Position numbers and translations under genes: made by a program. Source: Auanema rhodensis (Eukaryota; Nematoda; Chromadorea; Rhabditida; Rhabditidae). Taken from it: a DNA stretch of 64,000 bases. The notes below the pieces were generated by a model, which was given only the letters and a program-made list of their open reading frames with translations, did no database searches and was not told where the DNA came from. Positions 34,314 to 44,596 of this stretch are shown piece after piece. The stretch spans positions 18,348,501 to 18,412,500 of the forward strand of contig OZ059896.1 in NCBI GenBank assembly GCA_964057225.1, written 5' to 3'. Positions within the stretch are counted from its first letter, which is position 1. Each line of letters starts with the position of its first letter.

Positions 34314-35171
34314 ATGGATGATTTTTACATTACTCTTCCATCATCAGTTGACTCTGAAAAAAGTAATACATCATCAGTGTTTCTTACCAGATTACCTGAA
34401 ACACTAAGGCTACGCAATAATAGATATTGCATTGGGCTGACAGACATCATTTTTCCTTGTTCTATATTAAATGTTCAAAAAGATTTATCTTATACACTAC
34501 GTTTTTCCAATAGAAAATTTATTCTGCACTTGCCTAAAGGCAACTATGCAAATGGTGATGAAATAATACGCGGAATCAATGCTGGAAGAGAATCATTTAT
34601 CGCCAACAATACAAAGCCTCTTGGAGCTGAGGAAGAAGCACGTATAAAAAGTTTAATAGATAAAGATGAAGATGTAAAAAAGTGGTATAATAATCGACAG
34701 GCTGAGGCTAAGCTAGTGGAGGAAATGCTCGCAGACGCCACATTTCAGTTTAACAAAACATTGCAGCGCATAGAGTTTGTAACAAGCAAGCGACTATTAA
34801 TGAATGCAACGCTTGGTGATGATTTTGCATATTTTCTTGGTTTTGAAAATAAAAACATCAACGATACAATAATAGCCAGGCGTCCCATTGATTTTTCAAA
34901 TAACATTAATACAATGTATATATATTGTGATATTGTAGAATATTCCATTCTTGGTAATGTGAAAGCTAATTTACTTGCATGTTTACCTGTACCACCTCCT
35001 ACTGAATTTGGTAAAATGATTGCCAAAACATTTAATCCTATTCGTTATGTACCAATCACTAGACAAACACTCGATACCATACGTATTGAAATTTTAGATG
35101 AATTTGGTCGTCCTATGCAATTTAATTATGGTTCTACAGTTGTTACATTGCATGTTAAAAATATGAAATAA
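34314..35171 (+). CDS. Minor capsid protein, penton-like
   Basis: 285 aa starting MDDFYITLPSSVDSEKSNTS. The start, the phrase FLTRLPETLRLR and IGLTDIIFPCSILNV are characteristic of the Polinton/adintovirus minor capsid (single jelly-roll, vertex) protein. A charged helical insert (EEARIKSLIDKDEDVKKWYNN) sits in the middle, and the C-terminus has RIEILDEFGRPMQF. Closest neighbours are the ATPase (divergent) and the zinc-finger gene (convergent, 5 bases apart). Assignment is from sequence pattern and gene context. Structure prediction would settle it. Confidence 0.82.
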   Translation: MDDFYITLPSSVDSEKSNTSSVFLTRLPETLRLRNNRYCIGLTDIIFPCSILNVQKDLSYTLRFSNRKFILHLPKGNYANGDEIIRGINAGRESFIANNTKPLGAEEEARIKSLIDKDEDVKKWYNNRQAEAKLVEEMLADATFQFNKTLQRIEFVTSKRLLMNATLGDDFAYFLGFENKNINDTIIARRPIDFSNNINTMYIYCDIVEYSILGNVKANLLACLPVPPPTEFGKMIAKTFNPIRYVPITRQTLDTIRIEILDEFGRPMQFNYGSTVVTLHVKNMK

Positions 35172-35176
35172 ACGCT

Positions 35177-35641
35177 TTATTCAACAGTTATACAATACCA
35201 CATTTTTATTTTCGAAGGTTTAAAAGATAGTTTAGGGCAGTTTTGTTTGTCGCTCGGCTCGTGTTGTGAATGTTCTCCGTCACTATTGCTGCGGCATCTT
35301 TTTGATTGGGTTGAATGTACAAACTCCTCAGCTTTTTCAAAGGGTTTGCTGGTATCATTTCCATCACCATCTTCACCATTCGTTCCATTATTATTATGAA
35401 TACGCCGAATATGACGCTCACAATTGAATCTTGTTCCAAAAGTTTCACTACAATGAGGGCACAAACGTCTACGAACACCATCCAAATGTCCATATTTTTG
35501 AATAAAGTCAGCATTGCTGATATAATTGTTACATATGGGTTGAATCCCTGCATGTCTTTTCAAAACGTGATCACTAAAATGCTTGGTTGAAGAAAATATT
35601 TCCTTGCATGTACCACAATATTTGTTACATAAAAGTTCCAT
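35177..35641 (-). CDS. C2H2 zinc-finger protein of Polinton A
   Basis: 154 aa from the ATG of MELLCNKYC. Two C2H2 fingers: CGTCKEIFSSTKHFSDHVLKRH and CPHCSETFGTRFNCERHIRRIH, preceded by CNKYC. An acidic/Gly-rich linker and a Ser/Lys/Arg-rich tail (KRCRSNSDGEHSQHEPSDK) follow. In B the fingers are conserved, but a deletion removes the tail and shifts the frame, so the C-terminus differs. Probably nucleic-acid binding, perhaps a regulator. The target is unknown. Confidence 0.85.
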   Translation of the reverse strand: MELLCNKYCGTCKEIFSSTKHFSDHVLKRHAGIQPICNNYISNADFIQKYGHLDGVRRRLCPHCSETFGTRFNCERHIRRIHNNNGTNGEDGDGNDTSKPFEKAEEFVHSTQSKRCRSNSDGEHSQHEPSDKQNCPKLSFKPSKIKMWYCITVE

Positions 35642-35682
35642 TAGAGGAAAATGAAAAACGACCACACGCAATCAACCCACTT

Positions 35683-35853
35683 TTATATAATGAGCAATAA
35701 TATGACTAGTGTTGTACAAAAGCCCAATCCCAATGCTATACCTTTAATAAATGGCACTGAAATACATTTCAACATTCTCCTGTATAAAGGCGCTGGTTTA
35801 GATTGCTCCAACGTGTATTTGACACATAATTCACAGTGACAAGGAATATTCAT
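35683..35853 (-). CDS. Small membrane protein, 56 aa, with CHCELC motif
   Basis: Starts MNIPCHCELCVKYTLEQS and ends with one hydrophobic helix (IKGIALGLGFCTTLVILLLII), so it is likely a tail-anchored or single-span membrane protein. Copy B (54263-54433) has the same length, start and stop with several amino-acid changes, including conservative ones. That argues it is translated. It lies between the zinc-finger and protease genes on the same strand. Function unknown; a small virion-membrane or host-membrane factor is possible. Confidence 0.72.
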   Translation of the reverse strand: MNIPCHCELCVKYTLEQSKPAPLYRRMLKCISVPFIKGIALGLGFCTTLVILLLII

Positions 35854-35894
35854 AACTGACCACGTAATGTAGCAGGTTATTAATGACAAATTTC

Positions 35895-36350
35895 TTATAT
35901 AGTAGCCAATTTATAGTCGAATACTTTATGCATAAACGCTTTAATAAAGACATCATCATTTTTCAATAGTTTAAAAAATGAACAAATGCTTTCAAATGAA
36001 TTACCAGCCGACAACATTAGTATTACAAATACCACATAGCCACCACAAGTGTATTCAATTATGCGTTGTGGTTTGCAAGTATTAATTTTTACCTTTTTAT
36101 ATTTGGCCAGATAATTTTGAATGTACTTGTTCATTTTATATCCCAAGCTACAGAAAAAATAGGCTTGCTTGTTACGGACAAAGATGACCTGCCAATGTGT
36201 GCCTGGCTTATCATGTGTGTCAGTATTTACGACAAGTGCAAAGTTTTTACGACGCGTTTTGGGTAGAGTATCAGCGCTATATACACCGAGGAATAGTTTC
36301 CGAGTGCTGGGGACAGATTGCAATAGTGATACTATTTCAGACGAATACAT
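35895..36350 (-). CDS. Adenain-like cysteine protease (capsid maturation)
   Basis: 151 aa starting MYSSEIVSLLQSV. The catalytic His lies in PGTHWQVIFV. An acidic or polar second residue is expected near AYFFCSLGYKMN. The Gln and Cys lie in KPQRIIEYTCGGYVVF. This matches the His/Gln/Cys layout of adenovirus-type proteases used by Polintons for maturation of capsid and core proteins. The start agrees with the B copy, although the frame in A stays open 87 bases upstream. It diverges from the core-protein gene across 51 bp. Confidence 0.9.
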   Translation of the reverse strand: MYSSEIVSLLQSVPSTRKLFLGVYSADTLPKTRRKNFALVVNTDTHDKPGTHWQVIFVRNKQAYFFCSLGYKMNKYIQNYLAKYKKVKINTCKPQRIIEYTCGGYVVFVILMLSAGNSFESICSFFKLLKNDDVFIKAFMHKVFDYKLATI

Positions 36351-36401
36351 TTTAGTAGAATGATCTAGTGTAACTTTTGTATTGCGCGCGTGCGGTTCGA
36401 T

Positions 36402-36854
36402 ATGCCGCACCTCCTTTTGGATGTCAACTCTATTCAATGGACAACACTTTTAAATCAACAAATGGGTGGCGCCCCATTTAGCGGAATGATGTTTCAACGT
36501 GGAATGCAGAGGGGTCATGGTTTGGGTGGTATTTTGGCAACTTTGGCATCATTTCTACCACGCATCATTCAATCACCTATAGCCCGAAATCTCATCAATG
36601 CCGGAAGAAACGCCTTATCCAGTGCTGTAAGCAATAGTCCAGTTGTAAATTCACCTCTTGGCGGACAGTTGCTGAAAACTGGTAATGAAATTGTCGATGG
36701 GGTGCTGAAAGGCGATAATATCAAGGAAACTCTTAAAACAGCCGGCCGACAAGCTATACGAGATCTTACCGGCTTGGGCAAACGGCGACGACGCAAAACC
36801 ACAAAACCTCATAAGCGGTTGTGCATCACTCGTGAGCGGTCGTTTCACATTTAA
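36402..36854 (+). CDS. Small basic core/capsid-associated protein (pX/pVI-like)
   Basis: 150 aa starting MPHLLLDVNSIQW. Gly/Met-rich stretch (PFSGMMFQRGMQRGHGLGGI), then an amphipathic or hydrophobic helix, then KTAGRQAIRDLTG and a strongly basic end GKRRRRKTTKPHKR. Such composition is seen in condensing core proteins of adeno-like viruses, and Gly-Gly sites such as LGGI could be cleaved by the nearby protease. Its stop codon directly abuts the capsid-protein ATG (TAAATGG) in both A and B. Confidence 0.75.
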   Translation: MPHLLLDVNSIQWTTLLNQQMGGAPFSGMMFQRGMQRGHGLGGILATLASFLPRIIQSPIARNLINAGRNALSSAVSNSPVVNSPLGGQLLKTGNEIVDGVLKGDNIKETLKTAGRQAIRDLTGLGKRRRRKTTKPHKRLCITRERSFHI

Positions 36855-38189
36855 ATGGCTAAATTGATAGATTCAAAATCAGCACAAGCCCTTTTACCTA
36901 ATATCAACTATGGTGAAATACCTGCGTCGGCATTAGGTGTTGAATCCACTCGTACTGTACAAGTCCCTTTGAAAAATACTTTTCTTCCTCAAGGACCATG
37001 GGAATTTGTTATAGCTCAAAATTCCAAATCATTCCTCAATCTGAGAAGATGTTGGTTGAATGTAAAATTTAAAATTGTAACCACAAACGGTGATCCAGTA
37101 CCAGACAACCTTGTTTTTGCACCATGTCAACAATTTGCTGCCAGTTTAATACATTCGTATCATTTGAAAATTGGCGATGTTAGCGTGTATGACTCTACCG
37201 TGAATCATGCCTATAAAACATATATTGAGAATATTTTAATGTATAGCAACGATGTTAAAGAGAGCAAACTTGCCATATCAGGCTATTATGCTGATAGATA
37301 TATAGATAATGCATCCAGTGCTGGATTTAGAACGCGTCAAACGCTTGTAAAAAATGGCATATTGTGTGAGATGGCTGCTCCCGTCAGTATCGACCTATTT
37401 AATCAAGAGCGACTGTTTGTAAACTATTCAAAAATGGAGCTAACTGCATATCCAAACCGTGATAACTTTTTAATTGACACTCTAGGCTGGAATAATGAAA
37501 ACAAGGATACTACATTAAAGGAGGAGTTTCCAAATTTGAAAGTAGATATCAGCGATGTACATTTGCTCATTCAAGAGTTTGATCTAAACGCTGGATTAGC
37601 TATGGCTATAGAAGATAAACTCGCAAAGGATCGAATACACTACCCCATGACATCAGTGAAAATGCGCTCTTATTTCATAGAAGGAGGCCGCTTGGATTCA
37701 CCTAATAATATATTATTCACGTCTCATACACCAAAACGTGTTGTAGTAGGTCTTGTCGGCGCACACGCTTATAATGGTACTTTTAAACATTCGCCATTCA
37801 ACTTTAAACCGTTTGATTTGAAAAATATATACTTGACGCTCAACAATAGGGTAATACCTACCCGTCCTTATAATTTAGAATGGCGATCTTCCTATGCCAC
37901 AGCATATATTGACATGCTGGAAGGTTTGGGACTTGGTCGTACAGATTCATCCAATGGTATTACACCAGCAATGTATAAAGCTGGTTTCACATTTTTTGTA
38001 TTTGATATTTCTCCTACTGTGCATTCGTCAGAGTTATTTGATGTTATACGACAAGGTAATGTAGCCTTGAAATTGGAATTTGGTCAACAAACGCCGCAAG
38101 AGGGCTTATATGCAATTGTTTATGCAGAGTATGACTCTATTCTTTCAATTGACAACAATCGTGCTCCATATATTGATACCAGTTTGTAA
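36855..38189 (+). CDS. Major capsid protein (double jelly-roll, hexon-like)
   Basis: 444 aa starting MAKLIDSKSAQALLPNINY. It is followed by VPLKNTFLPQGPWEFVIAQN and repeated beta-rich segments of the kind found in Polinton major capsid proteins. Same length in A and B, with only scattered substitutions. It is the most conserved gene of the pair by eye. It sits with core, protease and penton in the central morphogenesis block. The double jelly-roll fold is inferred from family knowledge and length, not seen directly. Confidence 0.85.
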   Translation: MAKLIDSKSAQALLPNINYGEIPASALGVESTRTVQVPLKNTFLPQGPWEFVIAQNSKSFLNLRRCWLNVKFKIVTTNGDPVPDNLVFAPCQQFAASLIHSYHLKIGDVSVYDSTVNHAYKTYIENILMYSNDVKESKLAISGYYADRYIDNASSAGFRTRQTLVKNGILCEMAAPVSIDLFNQERLFVNYSKMELTAYPNRDNFLIDTLGWNNENKDTTLKEEFPNLKVDISDVHLLIQEFDLNAGLAMAIEDKLAKDRIHYPMTSVKMRSYFIEGGRLDSPNNILFTSHTPKRVVVGLVGAHAYNGTFKHSPFNFKPFDLKNIYLTLNNRVIPTRPYNLEWRSSYATAYIDMLEGLGLGRTDSSNGITPAMYKAGFTFFVFDISPTVHSSELFDVIRQGNVALKLEFGQQTPQEGLYAIVYAEYDSILSIDNNRAPYIDTSL

Positions 38190-38326
38190 TGTATGTAATA
38201 AATTCTTTAAAAGATTTAAGAATAAAATTTATTAATACAACTATTTTTAAAAATAAATACATGTACAATGATAAAATTTTATAAATACAAATATATACAA
38301 GATAAAAATTTATAAATTCAAATATA

Positions 38327-41300
38327 TTAAACACAATAACCGTAGGGTAAAGTACTATAATCTTGTAGATAACAAAGTTTATCCATTACAACTTTAGTAC
38401 TTTTTGTCATATCCATTGTGGATATGGCACCGAGTTGCCTCTTTAACAATGTCGTATTGGTTTTTAAAACCAATTTCTCTCCATCCATAACGAGTCCGCG
38501 AACCAGTCGCTCCATACTTTCAAAGTTTACCACTGATGCTGCCGTGTGGTCCAACGTCTGAAAATTATAAAATTTTTTGAAAAGTCAAAGCTCGTTCTTA
38601 CCACTCCCTTTGCCTTTGTTACATATTTTACTTCACCAGCTGCATTTACAAGTTTATAGCTATAAACTTTTGCCGCTGGTGATACAAACTTGGTCATTGA
38701 CCAACCATCGGGTATTTCAGAGGTTAGTTTACCTAACCATTCACCCTTCATATCCTCAATTGGATCTGGCTCATCTAGGCATCTTTGATAAATTAGAGAA
38801 TCCGTGTCTAAATAATGTAAGTTTAAATTGAATACAAAGTATAAAATTACCTGTATACACCAAATTCTTTCCAATTTTCTCCATCGCCTTATACAATAGT
38901 AGCCTTGCATGAGCGGTTGTATAGGCCGCAATAGCTACGTTTGTAAAAGGCGGTGGTGCCAAATGTGAATCCTCTGGTACTGTTGTGCAGTACGCAACAT
39001 TATCCACAATTTTGAACCCAGTGAGTTCCCTTGCAGGATCAGTAATGATCCTACCAATTTCTGGGTCCTCAACACCAATAATCTTGGTTTGGGCTTTATC
39101 AGGTCTTTGACCCATTTTACCCCAGACACTATAAGCAAATTTGTAATGTATTGTTTTAAAAAGTTTACAAACCTATTTAGCTGCAGTTTGGCAATGCTAC
39201 GCATGGCAGCATTCTTCTCAATTTTATTGCTCTCCAGAGCAACACCAGTGTTCTCCTCGTGCTCTTGGAGATATATTACCTGTAAAATTCTATTTAATGT
39301 GATACTTTTATTAAAACATACCTTTTCTTCCTCTGTCATGTTTGGCTTTGGCCAGCCCGACGCCTCTTGTTTAATTTTTATGTACTTTTGTACAAATTCT
39401 TTAAACAGGCCGCCTTGTTGCCATTCTTCCCAGTGCCACACCTCATGCACATTAAGCACTTTATAGCCACGTTGTATGGCACACTCGAGCTCAACATGTG
39501 TCACAGTTAGATGCAGCTTTCTAGCATTTACATCATTCTGGTGCTCACATGCTACATTTTTACTCTTGACTGCACAAGTGCGGCAGTTTGTAAAAATAAG
39601 TTTACCGCCAATACGTGTGCCTAATACAGGGTACAGCAAATTTGTGGGTGCAAGCACGTCACATTTTACTAGCCCCTTGTATGGGCAACATGTCTCAAAG
39701 CTTTTGAAACCCTCAGTAATAACTTTGGGATTACCTACTGGGTAATAGGCATCAAAAGCGGTGACATATGGATATAGTGAACAAAAGTCCACATACTCGA
39801 GCGAGTATCTATCCGAAGCTTGTGCCAAAAGCTTATATGTCTGGGTGCGGCCACCGGTAAAGGCATCTCTAGGTGCCAAGCGTGTAACAACATTTGTTTC
39901 ACGCATAAATTTCGCCATTTCTTCATTGGCCGAAATTTGTGCATTAATTTCGTGCTCCCACACTGTGGTAACACTAATGCCTTGGCTTTGAATTGCTTCA
40001 AGCCTTTTCATGGTTTTATCATAAACCTAAATTTTAAAAATTAAAATGATTAAAAAAGTCACAATTACCTCTTCCATTGTTTCACCATTTCTGCCTGGTG
40101 CTATAGCGCTCTTGTTGGTGCACTGGGGGCAACCATGGTAAATACAACCATTAATCTACAAAAATTTGCACTTTTTACATTTATTACAAATTACTCACCT
40201 CATAGCCATGATTGGCAACGGGGTCATAAGCATCGAGTAGATAGCGATGGCCATCTACTCTCACTGCAAATTCACCACCATTAAGCTTATGCATTAATGG
40301 GCGGCCCAATCCTTGTTCTAGCCATTTTATATACTTTATGGCTATTATACTCTGCTTTTGACCGGCATAATAACCAGTCTCGGGCAGAATACCCACTTGG
40401 TTCTCTTTAATGTGGTTCATTTTCAACTGTAATATAATAGTTTTGAAAATGCTTGTATTTTAAAAAACTTGCCTGGAATAAAGAGAAACTGGCAAATGTC
40501 ATACATTGTATGACAGGGTTCCAGCCAGTGGTGGCGGTTGCCAACTTCATGTAAACTTTCATACAGTTGGTTAAAATACGGACATCTGTCCTACAATATT
40601 CCAAAAGCTCTTCATCAAAATCAAACGCTCTTTGATTACGCTCTTCATACCAAATATCGAATGAAGCTAGGTCTTCTGCTTTCATTCTAGCAGTACAATA
40701 GTACTGTTTTGGTGGTAAAGATGGCAACACTTTGCCATAATTTATTGGATGGTTAAAGAGGTAAGGAAACTGTCCTTTACTCATATCAGGTACACCAAAT
40801 GCCTTGGGTAACGCTGATAGGGGTAAAGGCACTAATAAATAACTATCTTTAAAATATAAATGATTAAATTTTTGACCTCTTAAAGGCTTGACAACCATGC
40901 TTATAATCTTGGTCCCATTTAAAATTGGATCAGGATATATACCACGGTTTATCAGCCTAGACACCAAGAAATGTATGTCAAAGCGTGAACCATTATGCGC
41001 AATCAAAATTGCATTATCATTCTCAACAGAGTTGAGTAACCAATCAAGGAAACGATCTGTTACAGACCATTCACTATCACCTTGTTGGTACCCAAAATGG
41101 CCCTCCTTGGTTATGCATTTTTCACATGAGTTGGCATCTATACAACTTTCACAAAATTTATTATACACAACCATATTGGGCCATTGTTCATCTGCATATT
41201 CATGAACATTTGTACCGCTTTTTAACACAACCGTTTCAAAGTCATAGAAAATAATCTTAAACAAGTAAGTATTACACTTGTAAAGATGTAAAATACAAAC

Positions 41301-43549
41301 CTTGTATTTCTCTTGCCTCTTTTTTAACTGATCCTTCTTCTTGTCGTTAGGTGGTACCCAACAACAAGAATGATCTTCAGGCTTTGTTTGCCCACACTTT
41401 TTGCAAAATTTCTCATTGCAATTGTGCGGTCTATCAGCACGTACTCTGTGATAATGATCACAGTTTTCACATGTCTGAATTTAGTCATGTTAAATTTTAT
41501 ATATATTTTTTAAATTACCTTAAACATTCGACATGTTTTTCTAATATGCCTGTCAAAGCATTGACGAGTTTTGAACAAAACTCTACAACTATCACATCTT
41601 ATGCTACTCTCAACCACATTTTCCATCGAATTACATTTTAAGGTGTGGCATTTCTTACACTTGGCTTTACATCTATGCAACACTGTTTTGTAAGATAATT
41701 TACAGTGTTGGCATATAATACCATCAAAAATCTGTGATCTACTACAAGTTGTAATACAGTCATAATGATTATTTCGGTAGCCTAGTGTTACCACTTTGCT
41801 AGCCGTTTCATTAAAGATACGCTGAATAGCGTACATACGCTGTCCAGGTGGCCTAGCGTATACTACAAACTTATAGTCTGTATTACAACTTGCAATAATA
41901 TTTAAATGGTTCAAATTATAATTTGGTAAATGTACAGAAATACCACATCTATTCAATAAATTGATATGATGTGGTTGATTTGGCAACAAGATGTAGTTGC
42001 GACGAAGATTTTGAATCCTCCGCTTCTCAACAACATCTTCTGCTGCCTCTTCATCGGCTCTCCACATTCCCACAACTGCTGCTCTAGCCAGGCAATGAGT
42101 GTCAGTGTTTTCAATTGTGCCAGGTATTTTGAGTTCGGCATCAAAATAGAAACCAACTCTACCTTCACCAGGCATCAGGCTTGGCTGCACTGGTCTCTCA
42201 TCAAACACATACATTTCAATATTCATTGCCTGGCTAATTACAGCCTCTCGCTTTGATTGCTGCACCTTGCTGATGGCATTCATGATGGCAACGCCATCCA
42301 AATGCTCCCTTCTACGGAAATCCATAAATATGGATCCCTTTTCAAAGGATGGGTGCTCTATTGATAGACAAAATAGCGCTTTTTGTTTATCTGGCACACC
42401 ACTTTCAGCAAGGCACCGATCAAGAAACTCATTAAATAGCCGCGGCATGACAACATGCATTGGCTCATTAATGGCTTCCAAATGTGGGAACGTGAGCGAT
42501 CTAACGACCACGTTGGTGAACCGACCAGTGCGTTTTATGCGTCGGTGTGACCACTATAATACACACTTTTTATAATGGTTATACGCTTTTAGTTTAAATA
42601 TAAATAATTTTTGTTTATAACTTTTAATAATATTACTTTTCTTTAAATTATTTTTATTAATGTTTAAAAATAAATGGCATTTGATTTTTAAATATAAAGT
42701 TTTTTTTTTTTTTCAACTTTGAAAAAACTTTTATAAACATTTGTTAATGTTAAAAAATAAATGAAAAGGTCAAGATTGTGTTTTATTATTTTACTAGTTC
42801 AAAATGTTTGAAATATTTATAATTTGTAAGAATTCAAAATTGGTTGAAAGAAAGATAGATGAGGAAAGATAGATAGATAGTGAGATGAAATGTAAAGATT
42901 TTAAAATGAATGCTGTTCAAAAGAATGAATATGTAAATTTCAAAATACTTGCAATTTGTTTGATAAAAGATATAGATTGAGATGAAATGTAAAGATGAGA
43001 GAGAGAGAATTTTATGAATGCAATTGAAAAAGAGAAATAAATTTCAAAATGTTTTCAAAATATGCAACTGGAGCAAGAGAAAATTTCATGTTTCAAAAGA
43101 TATATTATGAAATGATATGTAAATAAAAGATCGCACCTCTATTTTACAGACATCGTTGAAAGCCGCTCCATATCCGACTTGCCCTCCACTGGTTGATGGG
43201 GTAGCGGGATCCCATTCTCTTAAAAAGAAAAAACTAATTGTTATAATTTTTAATATCGCTTACTCATCACTGTCATCCAAGGTTATTACTTCAATAACCC
43301 TTGATGATGAGGGCCCACTGTTAAAAGTGGGTGATGTGGGCTCACAGAGCTCGATCCCACCAGCCTCGGTAAACTTTATACGTTTACTAAAAAACAAAAT
43401 ATATATAAAGATTCAAAATATTGTTAAATTACCTGAGCTGATTAATCTCTTCATAATCAAATCCTAGCTCTTCACATAAACGTTTATAACTGAAAAAAGA
43501 AAAAGTTTACAAACAAATAATCAAAAAGACACAACCTATTAGCAGCCAT
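38327..43549 (-). CDS. polB: Polinton protein-primed DNA polymerase, family B, 14 exons
   Basis: Exons (minus): 43549-43536, 43489-43433, 43386-43264, 43218-43137, 42553-41519, 41474-41301, 41255-40473, 40426-40199, 40155-40069, 40026-39322, 39279-39173, 39128-38851, 38807-38602, 38557-38327. They sum to 4,110 bases (1,369 aa) with all phases agreeing. Residues 54-65 form an acidic SUMO-binding-like motif. Several Cys-rich clusters (residues about 350-490) look like zinc binding. Exonuclease motif YDFET is near 500, DFCSLYP (motif A) near 940, NSVWGKMG (motif B) near 1130, and DTDS (motif C) near 1225. Intron 7 is GC-AG (CAG|GCAAGT) in both A and B. It replicates linear DNA from the ends, probably with a terminal protein from an N-terminal or separate domain that is not obvious here. 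Confidence 0.93.
42554..43136. other. Polymerase intron 4, AT-rich with GATA microsatellite
   Basis: 583-bp intron with a short GATA-type run near 42,850-42,890 and related A/G-rich repeats (GAGATGAAATGTAAAGAT near 42,890 and 42,975). No ORF or RNA recognised. Confidence 0.6.
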
Positions 43550-43745
43550 TGTACCTTGATATAATGAATATATCAGTCTACACATTGCTGTTGGCATTGT
43601 AATTTGTTATGTAACATGGATTTGGGTACAGCTGTCAAAACTAGCAGTTGCGATAAACTTTAAAATAAATAAGCTTATTGAATACATCTGTTTTTATTGT
43701 CCCCGTCGGATTAATTTTTGTTATTAGTTCTTATTAAATTAACTT

Positions 43746-44596
43746 TATGCGTTTCATTGAGGTCAGCGCAACTGTTTGTTAATCTTATTGTATTTACCTT
43801 CAATGTGTGCTCTATTTAGTTATTGTATCGTTATATTAGTAAAATAAAGTTTAAAACTAATCTTTTATTATAATTTGAAACTTTTACTTGTTAGAATAAA
43901 TATAATTAATAACAATTTGTAATTTCAAAAATTAATAATTTAATGTCATTCTTATCGAATTAACCTTCGATATGTGTTCCATTAAATTTTGGTATTTTAT
44001 ATCGTTCTTATCGAATTAACCTTCGATATGTGTTCCATTAAATTTTGTATTTCATATCGTTCTTATCGAATTAACCTTCGATATGTGTTCCATTGAACTA
44101 CCCGTAACAAGTACGGTGAACAAAACGATATACATGCAAAAATTTTACTGTTCTTTAAAATAAAAACAATACAAACACAATACAATAAAAAATAAACAAA
44201 ATAAGTAAACAAACATTATTAATAAATTTAATAAATAAATAAAATTTAAAAAACAAATTTACATATTTAAATATTTAAAATTTATAATTTTTATTTTTAC
44301 TTAATATATTTAAAAATAATTAAAACTATATACATACATTTGAATAAACAAATTTAAAATTTGATTTAAAAAAAAAAAAAAAAAAAATCATGCTTTAAAT
44401 CATGATTTTTAAATTTAAAAAAGGAAAATCCATGAACCATGATCCCAAAATATGATTTTAACAGCTGACGCTCAAAAATATGTTTTTGACAGCTGACGCG
44501 CCCCAAAAGTATGTTTTTAGCAGCTGACGCCCCCAAAAGTATGTTTTTGACAGCTGTTTGGGGGCGTGGTTAGTAAATTTTGCACGGCTCTCTACT
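43746..44596 (-). repeat. Right terminal inverted repeat of Polinton A
   Basis: 851 bp. Contains three copies of the dyad repeat (ATCGAATTAACCTTCGATATG, near 43955, 44008 and 44064), then AT-rich DNA with an A17-like run, then the 30-bp CAGCTG repeats (44459-44570) and the terminus at 44596. Confidence 0.88.

Larger units (their letters stand above)
29005..44596 (+). mobile_element. Polinton/Maverick A, 15.6 kb, apparently complete
   Basis: Termini AGTAGAGAGCCGTGC (29005) and its reverse complement ending CTCTACT (44596), with long terminal inverted repeats. All thirteen genes appear open: terminal zinc-binding protein, integrase, two unknowns, ATPase, penton, zinc finger, small membrane protein, protease, core, major capsid and polymerase. 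Genes for morphogenesis (ATPase, penton, protease, core, capsid) sit centrally, with integrase and polymerase on the flanks. Adjacent host 6-mers are CACAGA (left) and AGTGTT (right), so no 6-bp target duplication is seen. It lies in the envelope-like part of the LTR element. Confidence 0.95.

Noticed and set aside
44458-44596. Continuation of the retroelement frame into MFLxADA-type repeats
   Set aside because: These codons lie inside the Polinton A terminal repeats, so the reading is accidental run-on across the insertion.
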